In this document: in pieces, positions 9,274-17,785 of the stretch
How positions within the stretch are numbered: the stretch's first letter is position 1
Layout of the letters: each line of letters begins with the position of its first letter
NCBI GenBank assembly: GCA_013426755.1
Contig: AP019861.1
Coordinates: 545,067-609,066, forward strand
Direction of reading: 5' to 3'
DNA from: Spirochaetota bacterium
GTDB lineage: Bacteria; Spirochaetota; UBA12135; COTS27
Length of the DNA: 64,000 nucleotides
Program-made: the position numbers and the translations under genes
The notes under the pieces: generated by a model
Told to the model about the DNA's origin: nothing
Seen by the model: only the letters and a program-made list of their open reading frames with translations
The model's database searches: none

Positions 9274-11133
9274 TTAAGAATATAGAGCATCGATAAGGGA
9301 TTTAAATTTTATTTCTAGGTCGTTGCGTTTGATGTTTAATTTGGGTGTGAGTTCATTGTCACTTATAGAAAGTGTTTTCCAGACGATTTTAAATTTGGCA
9401 ATGCGTTCCCAGTGTTCGAGGTTTTCATTATGCGTGACGACGAATTGATAAATGTCTTCTTCGACAAGTTTTTTTTGGTACGTCTCGACATTGAGCGGAT
9501 TGATAAAGAGGAGGGCGGAGATGTACTTGCGGTGTTCTCCTATGACGAGCGCGTGGTCGATGAGTTTATGTTGTGCGAGCAGTTTTTCGATATGAATGGG
9601 ATTGACGTATTTGCCGGTAGAAGTTTTAAACAGTTCTTTGAGGCGTCCTTCGATGAAGATAAAGTCTGCTTCGATGCGAACTTTGTCACCGGTATGAAAC
9701 CAGCGTTTTTTGGTTTTATCGGTATGAATGACTTTCAGCGTTTGTTTGGGTTGTTTGAAGTATCCTTTCATGACACTGGGGGCGTGAATGAGGAGTTCTC
9801 CTGCTGGACTGATTTTTGCTTTGATGTTTTCTAGTAATTTTCCTGCACTGTAAGGTTTGAAATGTGCTTCTGAGGAGCATGAGATAACAGGTGCTGTTTC
9901 TGTGAGGCCATATCCTTCGTAGATGGGAATGCCTATACCGAAGAAGAAGCGTAGGGTGGTGGGGTCTAGAGCGGCGCCACCGCTGACTATAAATTTCAAT
10001 GAATTGCCTAGTGCTTGTCTTAGTTTTTTGTAGACGAGTTTGTCATAAAGTCGTGTGAGGGCTGTTTTCGGTGCGAGGGGTTCACGATTGGCGGCGTGAT
10101 GTATGGCTGATGTTGCGAGCAGTCTTAGTGGAAGAGGTTTGGCTTTAGCTTTGGTGAGCATAGCTTCGTGGACGCGTTCTAGGAGCCGTGGCACGGCGGT
10201 CATAACAACAGGACGAACTTTGGTGATGATCTCTGTGAGTTTTGTTGGGTCGGTTAAGATGTAGATTTCTACTTTTAGGCTAAGGTAGAGATAATAGATG
10301 ATGCGTTCAAATATATGAGCGACCGGCAATACGGATAGGGCATGGTACTGTTCTGGTGTGAATGGATAGCGTTTTTGAAGGACTGTGAGTTGTGCCATAA
10401 AGTTTTCGTGTGTGAGCATGACACCTTTGGGTACGCCTGTCGATCCACTGGTGTAGACGATGGCTGCGAGTTGGTCTTTTTTTAGTTCTGTTAAACTTTT
10501 ATCTAGACGTGTGGGGTATTTTTTGTGTAGCGTTGCTCCTGATTGGAGGAAGCGTGACATGCTTAGAAAATTGAAATTTGCTGTGAGTTTTTTTCGGTGC
10601 AGATTTCCATAAAGCGCATCGGTCATGATAAGAGTTTTAATCTTCTTCTTAAAAACAATCAATTGCTCGAAAGCAGTGATTTCATCTATGAAGACAACTT
10701 TAAATTGAGTTTCCTTGACGTAGTGGTCTAGGTTTTTAAAGGTGATATTGTCATAAATGCCGACACTTACGGCGCCGATTGCCATGATCATCTGTTCGCA
10801 TAGGATCCAGTGGGGTGAAGGTTTCATCATGATGCCCACACAATCGCCGCGTTTGATGTTTAGCGATTTCAAGGCTAGGGCGCCCTGTTTTATAATAGCA
10901 AGTGCTTCACTGGCGGTTAGCGTAGCGTAATTGTTTTCATGAAAATGATGAAATAGGGTACGATCTTTTGCGGCGGCTAGCGCGGTTAAAATAGTAGGAG
11001 TAAGGAGCATTTTCTCAGCAGAAGTGGTGACGTGCTTTTTTTTGTAGGAAGAGGGAGCAGCCGTCCGTGATGATTTTCTGCTCACAGCGACTTTTTTCTT
11101 AGGTTTTTGAGTTTTTCTTTTTACAGCATTCAT
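9274..11133 (-). CDS. fadD: Long-chain acyl-CoA synthetase (AMP-forming)
   Basis: The 619-residue protein belongs to the ANL adenylate-forming superfamily. The P-loop-like signature YTSGSTGVPKG lies at residues 227-237, the second motif YGLTETAPVIS near 400, and FHTGDKV near 475. The order and length match long-chain fatty acyl-CoA ligases (FAA1/FadD15 type). It would activate free fatty acids to acyl-CoA for the beta-oxidation enzymes encoded downstream. About 45 N-terminal residues are rich in Lys, Ser and Thr and precede the conserved fold; FadJ carries a similar extension. As the first of the four fatty-acid genes in transcription order, it is probably the promoter-proximal gene of the block. 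TAGGT lies 7 bases before the ATG, a weak ribosome-binding site. Confidence 0.93.
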   Translation of the reverse strand: MNAVKRKTQKPKKKVAVSRKSSRTAAPSSYKKKHVTTSAEKMLLTPTILTALAAAKDRTLFHHFHENNYATLTASEALAIIKQGALALKSLNIKRGDCVGIMMKPSPHWILCEQMIMAIGAVSVGIYDNITFKNLDHYVKETQFKVVFIDEITAFEQLIVFKKKIKTLIMTDALYGNLHRKKLTANFNFLSMSRFLQSGATLHKKYPTRLDKSLTELKKDQLAAIVYTSGSTGVPKGVMLTHENFMAQLTVLQKRYPFTPEQYHALSVLPVAHIFERIIYYLYLSLKVEIYILTDPTKLTEIITKVRPVVMTAVPRLLERVHEAMLTKAKAKPLPLRLLATSAIHHAANREPLAPKTALTRLYDKLVYKKLRQALGNSLKFIVSGGAALDPTTLRFFFGIGIPIYEGYGLTETAPVISCSSEAHFKPYSAGKLLENIKAKISPAGELLIHAPSVMKGYFKQPKQTLKVIHTDKTKKRWFHTGDKVRIEADFIFIEGRLKELFKTSTGKYVNPIHIEKLLAQHKLIDHALVIGEHRKYISALLFINPLNVETYQKKLVEEDIYQFVVTHNENLEHWERIAKFKIVWKTLSISDNELTPKLNIKRNDLEIKFKSLIDALYS

Positions 11134-11345
11134 GACGATGACCTAGGGTAAGAAGTTGATATTTATACTAAAAATAGACTGAATTTTTGGGCTTGATGAT
11201 GGGTAGTGGTATTGATATGTGAGAATGGGTGGATTGTGCTTTTTGGGGCTTGTTTTTTGATAAAATTGACTGCTAAAATGTATTGTGAGGTGATATAGAC
11301 TATTGTAACCTGAAATAAGATTAAAGCATAATATTTGATGTGATT

Positions 11346-13319
11346 TTATGAAGATAATTTTGTCTGCATGAGATTAAAGCGCTTGGCTAGCCATATTTTT
11401 CGGTGTTTTTCTTTATTATACAAAGTGTCTTCGGTGGTGTGGGGTAGATTTCTCGATAAATTTAATTTTTTGGCATGGCGACGCATATAAATTTGCAATT
11501 GTTCTCTCGTATACGGTCTGGGCATAATAGCCAATGAATAAGGAATATGGGGTGGTGTAGAAGGAGGTTCTGTGAAGGTTTCGCCGCGCATTAGGGTGAT
11601 ATTGAGGGTTTGTTCCAATTCTTGTTTTAATGCATTGTAAGCTTGCTGGTAAAGGTGCAATTTCGATTGGGTGTATGTGGAGGGCTTTACTGCTTTTTTA
11701 TCTGGATGATTGGGATAGGTGGGTGTTGTTGCTGTAATTTTGTGAAAAAAATCTTTTGTGAGTGTTTCATAAGACATGAGGCGGTTGTGAAGATTGAAAC
11801 AATGTTCTTCTAGGGCGTAAGAGTGAATATGCGCTTTAAACGGTGTGAGCGTAAAATCAATGCCATATGTGAGAATTCGCTTGTATCCTAGTTTGGCAAG
11901 TAGTCTTAGTAAAGATAAGGAAATAGACGCATCCATAGGAATGAAAACTTTGCGATGATCTGTAAATAGAGGCTGTAAACTCGTTAAAAGTGGCAAATCG
12001 TCTATATAATAAAATGTACTGGGATTAGGAGCATGGTTATAGCTAGCGGAGTTAGGGGGAGGATGATTTAAGAAGGGGGTAGATTTTTTGTTGGATAAGC
12101 GGTTTTTATAGAATGAGTGGCTGTTATTGTGATTGTGGGGTAAATTTTTGTATCGTTTTTGGTATGAGCTGTGATAAGACCGTGGAACGATTGGAGCGAT
12201 GCTCACGGGAGCAATGAGCGGGGGGAGTGATTTATGACTCTGATTATCGCTAGCAGACCAATTGATGTGAAGACGATTGTGATAACTTGGGTCTGTACTG
12301 ATAATGGCTTCAATGGGTATATTATGTTTCGTAAGAAAGGGAACGACACCAGTCACGCTGTACACAGGAAATAGGGCTTGTTGGGTTTTGAGTAGGGAGA
12401 TGTGCTCTTCTGTGCTCAGTCCGCTTGCGACGGCTATGGCTGTGGGAGGGGAAGAATGGGATTGGGATCGGGATTTACGGGTGGTAGCTGGAATCAGCTT
12501 TTTTTTATGAGCGGGCGTGTTTTTACTGTGATTTTGATGGCTATGATCTTGATAAGTGGTAGGGCTTTGATGGGTGAGTGAGAGCGAATCTATAAAATAC
12601 AATTTTTCTTCACTATGAGCTAGGATATTTGAGAATGTATTTAGCGTCCAGTAGGGCGAAAAATAGCTTGTTGTTGCGTGCGTTTTGACGGTGTATTCTT
12701 TAACTGAGTTAAAAATTTGAGCGGCTAGTGATTTATCTGTATTTTGGGCATAAGGGCTTGTTAGGATTAACAATTGACTCAGTGCTTTTATGGGATTGGT
12801 GAACTTACTTGGGTGAGTGGGATGTGCTGTACTGATCGTCCTAAAGAAATGCTCTAATGCCCGAGGTGTTTTTATAAAAGCTTTGAGAATTATGCGGTGC
12901 CAGGTTTCTGTCTCAATGCTAGTGGCTATTAGCGATTGGGTGATTTCACTAGCTGCTAGCGGACGACTTTCTAGGATAGCTATTGGAAGTGGTGAGGGGA
13001 GTTGTGTTGAAGACTGTTGTGAAGATGTCAATGCTAATTGGCTAGCGGGATTTTCTTCATAGGAGCAATAATTTTTAATATAATAGGCAATGTGATAAAC
13101 GGGGAAAAACCCAATGAACAATATAGGGCGACGGAGAAAAGAGGTTGTGGTGGGGAGGGGTTCAAGTTTTTGGAATAAGCGTTCTCCTGCTTGGCGAGGA
13201 TTGTAGGTGGAGGCTAATTTTTCGCCCTGCCATGTGAAAGTGCAATGCCCGGTTTTTGTTTTATTTATGCTGAGTCTTGGATTGGGAGGGGGTTGTGATG
13301 GGTTATTTGATTGTGTCAC
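11346..13319 (-). CDS. DUF115 (MptE/Maf-like) protein with low-complexity insertions
   Basis: This 657-residue protein carries the DUF115 core: AVASGLSTEEHISLLK, then a strand ending PVYSVTGVVPFL, and IPIEAIISTDPSYHNR, which fits the family pattern GIxPDxxVSxD. Spirochaete genomes commonly encode large DUF115 proteins annotated as motility-associated (Maf-like) glycosyltransferases; flagellin modification is a family-based guess, not something visible here. Two Ser/His/Asn/Pro-rich stretches (about residues 265-305 and 365-435) interrupt the conserved parts and look like repeat-derived insertions. The start is a GTG at 13319 that overlaps the end of the preceding membrane-protein gene by 17 bases, which implies translational coupling. 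It is the last gene of the RDD / membrane protein / DUF115 operon. Confidence 0.72.
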   Translation of the reverse strand: MTQSNNPSQPPPNPRLSINKTKTGHCTFTWQGEKLASTYNPRQAGERLFQKLEPLPTTTSFLRRPILFIGFFPVYHIAYYIKNYCSYEENPASQLALTSSQQSSTQLPSPLPIAILESRPLAASEITQSLIATSIETETWHRIILKAFIKTPRALEHFFRTISTAHPTHPSKFTNPIKALSQLLILTSPYAQNTDKSLAAQIFNSVKEYTVKTHATTSYFSPYWTLNTFSNILAHSEEKLYFIDSLSLTHQSPTTYQDHSHQNHSKNTPAHKKKLIPATTRKSRSQSHSSPPTAIAVASGLSTEEHISLLKTQQALFPVYSVTGVVPFLTKHNIPIEAIISTDPSYHNRLHINWSASDNQSHKSLPPLIAPVSIAPIVPRSYHSSYQKRYKNLPHNHNNSHSFYKNRLSNKKSTPFLNHPPPNSASYNHAPNPSTFYYIDDLPLLTSLQPLFTDHRKVFIPMDASISLSLLRLLAKLGYKRILTYGIDFTLTPFKAHIHSYALEEHCFNLHNRLMSYETLTKDFFHKITATTPTYPNHPDKKAVKPSTYTQSKLHLYQQAYNALKQELEQTLNITLMRGETFTEPPSTPPHIPYSLAIMPRPYTREQLQIYMRRHAKKLNLSRNLPHTTEDTLYNKEKHRKIWLAKRFNLMQTKLSS

Positions 13320-13860
13320 TTAATGTTGCACTCATAGAAGCTGGAAATGAAATGATAATGATACGCTTGATGGCTAAGAGATTATTGACGCCCCACGGAC
13401 ATTTTTCAATAATTGTCAATAAAATCGTTACGACTAGAGCCGAGAGGAAATACGTTGCAATGACACGTTTGATGTAATTAAATACATTGCCTCTAAACGA
13501 AAATCGATAAAAATTGAAATAAATAAACATTGCAACAAATATCAATGAAATACCCAGCAATATAAGCACATTTGTGAGGGGTAAAGTCGCTCCTAAGTTC
13601 CACGCTTCTTCTGTGAAAGAGACGGGTATTGCAAATAAAGCGGCGCCAACAATAATTTGCATAATATCACGCGGACGTAACTCCACCATGAGGGGTTTGA
13701 TAGCAAAATAAAGGATCTTCCCCGTCTGATCCCCAATAGGGACAATGCGATGCAGATACCCCCCAATGCGCTTTGTGCGATGAAATTCACTTTCGCTCCG
13801 TTTTTCTATGCGTTCGCTTAAGCGTCTGGACACTTTTTTATGAGGGAGCAGTCGTTTCAT
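13303..13860 (-). CDS. Integral membrane protein, possibly DUF2391-related
   Basis: The 185-residue protein has a basic N-terminal tail (about 60 residues) followed by four predicted membrane helices (about 80-95, 105-130, 140-155, 160-180). The segment LRPRDIMQIIVGAALFAIPVSFTEE ahead of the first helices resembles a family of bacterial integral membrane proteins of unknown role (DUF2391-like); the match is from memory. It starts 3 bases after the stop of the RDD gene, and its end overlaps the DUF115 gene start by 17 bases, so the three form one transcription unit. No function can be assigned. Confidence 0.65.
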   Translation of the reverse strand: MKRLLPHKKVSRRLSERIEKRSESEFHRTKRIGGYLHRIVPIGDQTGKILYFAIKPLMVELRPRDIMQIIVGAALFAIPVSFTEEAWNLGATLPLTNVLILLGISLIFVAMFIYFNFYRFSFRGNVFNYIKRVIATYFLSALVVTILLTIIEKCPWGVNNLLAIKRIIIISFPASMSATLSDTIK

Positions 13861-13863
13861 GGC

Positions 13864-14289
13864 TTAAGATTCATCAAAAATTACGATTGTCTGTGCCATT
13901 TTGTCATGAAAACTTTGTCTGCGGGGGTCAATGGTTGCGTAAAAATAGCCCAAAAATACAGGAAGTGCTCCTATGATTATCCATAAGATTCGTAGCAGCC
14001 CTTGTTTGGGACGCATTTTTCGTCCTGTTTCATCGACAATGCGCATGCCGAGAATGATTTTTCCATACGTCGATGAAAGCATCCAATAGCTACTTATAAC
14101 GTAAAATAGACTTACAACCAATAAGGATATTTGAATAGATAATGAACGTAAAAAACTTCCAAAATAACCCTGTCTAAAAAGTTGCCCCAATATAATAATA
14201 ATAAACAAGTCTATTAAAAAAGCAACTAGCCGCGCACCTACCGATGGAAAAGGAGGTGCAATTGAGAAATGAGGCAATTTCTTTTCCAT
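13864..14289 (-). CDS. RDD family membrane protein
   Basis: A 141-residue protein with the RDD-family layout: VGARLVAFLIDLFIIIILG at the N-terminus carries the Arg and Asp (RLVAFLID) that name the family. A second hydrophobic helix follows (about residues 52-75), then the conserved GKIILGMRIVDETG segment, and a third helix with a DPRRQSFHDKMAQT tail typical of RDD proteins. The family sits in the inner membrane; some members have been linked to ion transport, but most are uncharacterised. It is first of a tight three-gene operon with the 185-residue membrane protein and the DUF115 protein. Confidence 0.85.
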   Translation of the reverse strand: MEKKLPHFSIAPPFPSVGARLVAFLIDLFIIIILGQLFRQGYFGSFLRSLSIQISLLVVSLFYVISSYWMLSSTYGKIILGMRIVDETGRKMRPKQGLLRILWIIIGALPVFLGYFYATIDPRRQSFHDKMAQTIVIFDES

Positions 14290-14440
14290 TGATCTATCAA
14301 TCCATCATCAAGACATGTATAATTTATACAGGTTTTTGATATACATCTATTGAGCTATCAATAGATACAGGTTTTATAATACAGGTTTTTTGATATTTAT
14401 CGTGTTTTAAATTTAGATTGTATGAAAAACTTGCTGGCTG

Positions 14441-14742
14441 CTACATGACAATGAGTTATTTACTACATGACAATGGGTTATTTACTACATGACAATGGGT
14501 TATTTATTGCATGATAATAGGTTATTTACTGCATGACAATGGGTTGTTTACTACATGATAATGGGTTATTTACTACATGACAATGGGTTATTTACTACAT
14601 GACAATGAGTTATTTACTGTGTGACAATGAGTTATTTACTGTGTGACAATGGGTTATTTACTGTGTGACAATGGGTTATTTACTGTGTGACAATGGGTTA
14701 TTTATTGCGTGATTTATTTATTGCGTGATAATGGGTTGTTTA
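14441..14742. repeat. 22-bp tandem repeat, about 14 copies
   Basis: Fourteen head-to-tail copies of a 22-base unit (ctacatgacaatgggttatt plus ta) fill this stretch; one near 14705 is shortened to 16 bases. Variants such as ctgcatg, ttgcatg and ctgtgtg in the first half, and gacaatgagt or gataatgggt in the middle, differ only by transitions. The four ctgtgtg copies are adjacent, so local expansion followed mutation. There are no unique spacers, so this is not a CRISPR array. The last unit overlaps the 3' end of the small ORF 14718-14912. Confidence 0.93.
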
Positions 14743-14912
14743 TTAGGATTATAAATGGTGTAAAGCATAGAGGCTCCTTTAATGATAGAAACCGTACTGA
14801 GGGTTTGTAGTTCAATTGTATTGTAATGAGAGAGTATAAATTCTACAAAATCCTTAGGCAACATGTCCATCTGGTCTTTGCTAAAACCATAATCTTTAAG
14901 TGGTTTATCCAT
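14718..14912 (-). CDS. Small hypothetical protein (64 aa)
   Basis: A 64-residue frame with ordinary protein-like composition (MDKPLKDYGFSKDQMDMLPK at the start, a helix-prone middle, and a hydrophobic KGASMLYTIY near the end). It was not recognised. Its final residues (NPNKQPIITQ) are encoded by the first units of the 22-bp repeat array, so the C-terminus may have been rewritten by repeat growth. It stands alone between the esterase and the RDD operon, on the same strand. It could be a chance frame; the non-repeat portion reads convincingly but there is no Shine-Dalgarno. Confidence 0.4.
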   Translation of the reverse strand: MDKPLKDYGFSKDQMDMLPKDFVEFILSHYNTIELQTLSTVSIIKGASMLYTIYNPNKQPIITQ

Positions 14913-15009
14913 GATGATTGATTTTTGATATAAATAATGCCAGTCTTTATTAGCAAGGGGTAAAAATTAAACGAATTAAACGAATTTAACGTTAACTAAG
15001 TGATACAAT

Positions 15010-15708
15010 CTAAATGATAAAATCTGCTGTAAGAATAGTGTCGTCAACCCATTTTTTAATTTCAAGGATTTCACGATTATTGACAAAATGTCCCATTTTA
15101 GGGTATGAGCGCCATGTTAAATTAAAATTATTGGCTAGTAGCAATTCTTTGCTGGCTACGGCTAATGGGAAAGGGACAACAATATCTTTTTCACCGTGTG
15201 CATAAAATATAGGTGTTTGTTTGACATGGTGTGGAAGTGTGGTGTCTTTGACTTTTTCTTTATTGAGGAGGTAGCCAGAGAGTGAGACGACACCTGCTAG
15301 CCGCTTGGGGTAATGCAGCATCATTTCTAAGGCAACGGCGCCGCCTTGCGAAAATCCTGCTAGTAATATATTTTGTGCTGGAATACCAGTAGTAACTTGT
15401 TGTTCGATCAGTGCTGTTAGCTGTACAAATGTGGACTGGAATGATGCATAATCAATTTTATGTTCGTAATCAATAGATATAATATCGTACCATGCTGGCA
15501 TGATTTGTCCGTTGTTAATGGTTACGGGGCAATCGGGAGCTTGGGGGAGGACCCAGCGCGGGCGAATATTCTTTTTCAGACGCCACACATGCGCTACAGG
15601 GCTTAAGTGTTCTGCATTTCCGCCCAGTCCATGGAGCAATATCACGCACATATTCGGACTTCCTTTGCGCGGGTTTATTTCAATGACTTCAAGATTATCA
15701 AATTTCAT
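15010..15708 (-). CDS. Carboxylesterase / phospholipase-like alpha/beta hydrolase
   Basis: A 232-residue alpha/beta hydrolase of the phospholipase/carboxylesterase family (PF02230-like). It shows the oxyanion segment LLHGLGGNAEH near residue 24, the VLPQAPDCPVT and PAWYDI motifs, the nucleophile serine in LAGFSQGGAVA (about Ser126), the acid in HGEKDIVVP (Asp near 178), and the histidine in PKMGHFV near 208. The complete Ser-Asp-His triad and near-usual length (about 220) suggest an active soluble esterase on small acyl esters or lysophospholipids; the physiological substrate is unknown. It is transcribed alone. No Shine-Dalgarno is evident. Confidence 0.9.
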   Translation of the reverse strand: MKFDNLEVIEINPRKGSPNMCVILLHGLGGNAEHLSPVAHVWRLKKNIRPRWVLPQAPDCPVTINNGQIMPAWYDIISIDYEHKIDYASFQSTFVQLTALIEQQVTTGIPAQNILLAGFSQGGAVALEMMLHYPKRLAGVVSLSGYLLNKEKVKDTTLPHHVKQTPIFYAHGEKDIVVPFPLAVASKELLLANNFNLTWRSYPKMGHFVNNREILEIKKWVDDTILTADFII

Positions 15709-15914
15709 TAAGTCAATATACCTTATTTTATTAAATGAACATACCTCACTTCATTAAGTCAACACGTCTTCAATGTGCTTTAAGTACAACATGAATTCAC
15801 ATGATATGTATATATTTCAGATGACGTTCATATTATACTATCCATTAAAAAGGTCAATGATAAATATGCCAATATCTAGTAGAACTAGAAATAATTCGTC
15901 TTTCTAAGTAGGTT

Positions 15915-17009
15915 TTAGGGGTTAATTTCTGCTAAATAGGTTTTTAAGATTTCTAAAGCAGCGAGACTGTCTTGACCGAACGCTGATGTATTTTTACGAA
16001 TGCCGCGGAATTTTTGTGTGACAATCCAGCTTGTATAAGCTTCGCTGACGGTTGTGACGTGTATTTGCGGGAAATGTTTACGTATTTTGTGGGAATAGGC
16101 TTTTATTTTTTTCAAATGGTGAGTTGGCGGCACGTGGATGGGATAAGCAGGTTGGGGCATATAAGTAGAATAGGAAGGTTGCGTATTGGGGTCGTGTGGG
16201 TTGTTTTTATGATGGTTTTTACCGTGATGACGGGAAACAAGGTTTTTTTTAAGGTTTTTTTTGTGGTGTGGAGACGGTTTTTTGGGGTTATTGGTTTTAT
16301 TGGGGAGAGGATTATGGGTCTGCTTATTGAGAGCAATTATTTCGTTCATATCGCTGATGTTGGGAAGACCGATGACAATAGTTGTGATATGATAGCGGTT
16401 AATAATTCTTTTGAGTGCGCCTAGTCTTAGCGAGTTATTTTTACGCAGCAGGGGCGTAATGGGCAGGCAAATGCCATTTGTAGCTTCTTTAGCTGCAGCG
16501 GTGATATGGGTTGGTGGCGATTGAATTGGAGACGATGGGTGCTGTGGTGGGGAATCTTGTGATTTTGTCGAATCTTGCGGTTCTATCGGATCTTGAGATT
16601 GTGTTGAATTGTGCGGTTCTGTTAAATTCTGCGATTTTATCGAATATTGTGACTCCGTTGAATCCTGAGATTGCGTTGAATGCTGCAATTTTGTCCAATC
16701 TTGCGATCTCGTCGAATGCTGCGTCTCTGCTAGATTTGATCTTGTCGAATGCTGTGTTTTTGTTGGATTTTGCGATTTTGTTTTGTGATGTGATGGAACA
16801 AAAATTGAAGGTGGTTGTGTGGTGGGGATTGTGGGGGGATTTTTAGTAGATGTTTCGTGGGGACTATTTATTTCATTCGTATAGTCTGTGTTATCTGTGT
16901 TGCCTGTGTTATCTGTGTTGTTTGTGCTTTTTTTGATGTAGAGCGCCACACCAATAATACGCTCGCCTACGTCTAATGCTAAAATATTACTATGTGGAGA
17001 CCTATTCAT
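15915..17009 (-). CDS. ruvX: RuvX/YqgF-type RNase H-fold protein expanded by two low-complexity insertions
   Basis: The ends and middle together rebuild a YqgF/RuvX nuclease: LALDVGERIIGVALY at 10-24 (first acidic residue Asp), PITPLLRKNNSL and TIVIGLPNISDMNE in the middle, and QDSLAALEILKTYL at the C-terminus (last Asp). Known RuvX proteins have about 140-150 residues; this one has 364 because of two insertions in one open frame. The first (about 27-178) is Thr/Asn-rich and then a six-residue repeat of the type TKSQDS. The second (about 225-295) is Pro/His/Lys/Asn-rich. The DERLTS-like motif reads VSEAYTS: the central Glu is kept but the flanking Asp and Arg are lost. The family acts on 16S rRNA 5'-end maturation or branched DNA. 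Whether the insertions are tolerated loops or the gene is decaying cannot be told; the frame is intact. Confidence 0.72.
   Translation of the reverse strand: MNRSPHSNILALDVGERIIGVALYIKKSTNNTDNTGNTDNTDYTNEINSPHETSTKNPPTIPTTQPPSIFVPSHHKTKSQNPTKTQHSTRSNLAETQHSTRSQDWTKLQHSTQSQDSTESQYSIKSQNLTEPHNSTQSQDPIEPQDSTKSQDSPPQHPSSPIQSPPTHITAAAKEATNGICLPITPLLRKNNSLRLGALKRIINRYHITTIVIGLPNISDMNEIIALNKQTHNPLPNKTNNPKKPSPHHKKNLKKNLVSRHHGKNHHKNNPHDPNTQPSYSTYMPQPAYPIHVPPTHHLKKIKAYSHKIRKHFPQIHVTTVSEAYTSWIVTQKFRGIRKNTSAFGQDSLAALEILKTYLAEINP
16552..16780. repeat. 18-bp tandem repeat within ruvX
   Basis: About ten degenerate copies of an 18-base unit (plus-strand form close to gaatcttgcgattctgtt) lie head to tail and encode the six-residue repeat of the first RuvX insertion. 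Because 18 is a multiple of three and the unit lacks stops in several frames, long open frames appear on both strands here; only the minus-strand frame joins to conserved RuvX sequence on both sides. Confidence 0.85.
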
Positions 17010-17785
17010 GAAATAATTGTCATTTGTGATGTAGTGATGTAGTGCTGTGACTTAGTACTGTGATGTAGTGATATGGTGCTGTGACGTAGTGCTGTGGGTG
17101 TTTTGAAATCAATTGAAACTTATGCTCGAGAGAATGGCTGTCCTAAGCAATAATGACCAGCATTACAGTATATATAAGCATGTGACTATAAGCATGTGAT
17201 GGGGCATGTAATGAGTTATTGCGCATTTTTAATTGTAAGGTATTTTTACCCAGGATCTTTCAATGTTCTTTCAATGCTCTTTCAATGATTTGAGGTCTAA
17301 TATTTGAGGTCTAATGGTATTTAATAGATTTAGGTCTATTGAAGCAAGTTTTTATGGTACAATTTTTAATATTTATGCACGATTTTAATATCTATACGCG
17401 ATTTTGGTATTCATACACGGGTTGTCAAGGCGCTTGTTAAAATATGACTTGTGTTATTGAGCATAACATTATACAATTTATCTAAGTGATTGTCTAAGTG
17501 ATGATGGGGGAGTAGAGCAAGTCTCTAAAGCTAGGGTTTTCACGGCTTATATCGAGCATAAAAAATCAGGGTTTTCATGATAAAACTAGGGCTTTCACGA
17601 TTTATGGCAATTACAAAAGGCTAGGATTTTCACAGTCACGACTTATATCAATGGTATTTTAATAATATTTAAATAATATTTGCTAGGAATCATTAGAAAT
17701 AGTATTATTTGAATACATAGTTGTTTGCGTAAAAATTTTCTAAAATGGCTGAACATAAAAAACGCACCGAGACTCTGTACAGATT
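17010..17785. other. Repeat-bearing spacer upstream of ruvX
   Basis: About 775 bases without a gene. From 17030 to 17098 a short-period motif built of gatgtagtgctgt recurs. Between 17528 and 17645 four scattered copies of a ctagggttttcacg-type motif occur, each followed by an attat- or acttat-like tail. No terminator, tRNA or protein signal was seen. Confidence 0.5.

Noticed and set aside
14441..14742. CRISPR array
   Set aside because: The 22-bp units are contiguous with no unique spacers, and no cas genes are present.
16511..16846. 111-codon plus-strand ORF within ruvX
   Set aside because: It is an antisense reading of the 18-bp repeat, which lacks stops in several frames; only the minus-strand frame joins conserved RuvX blocks.
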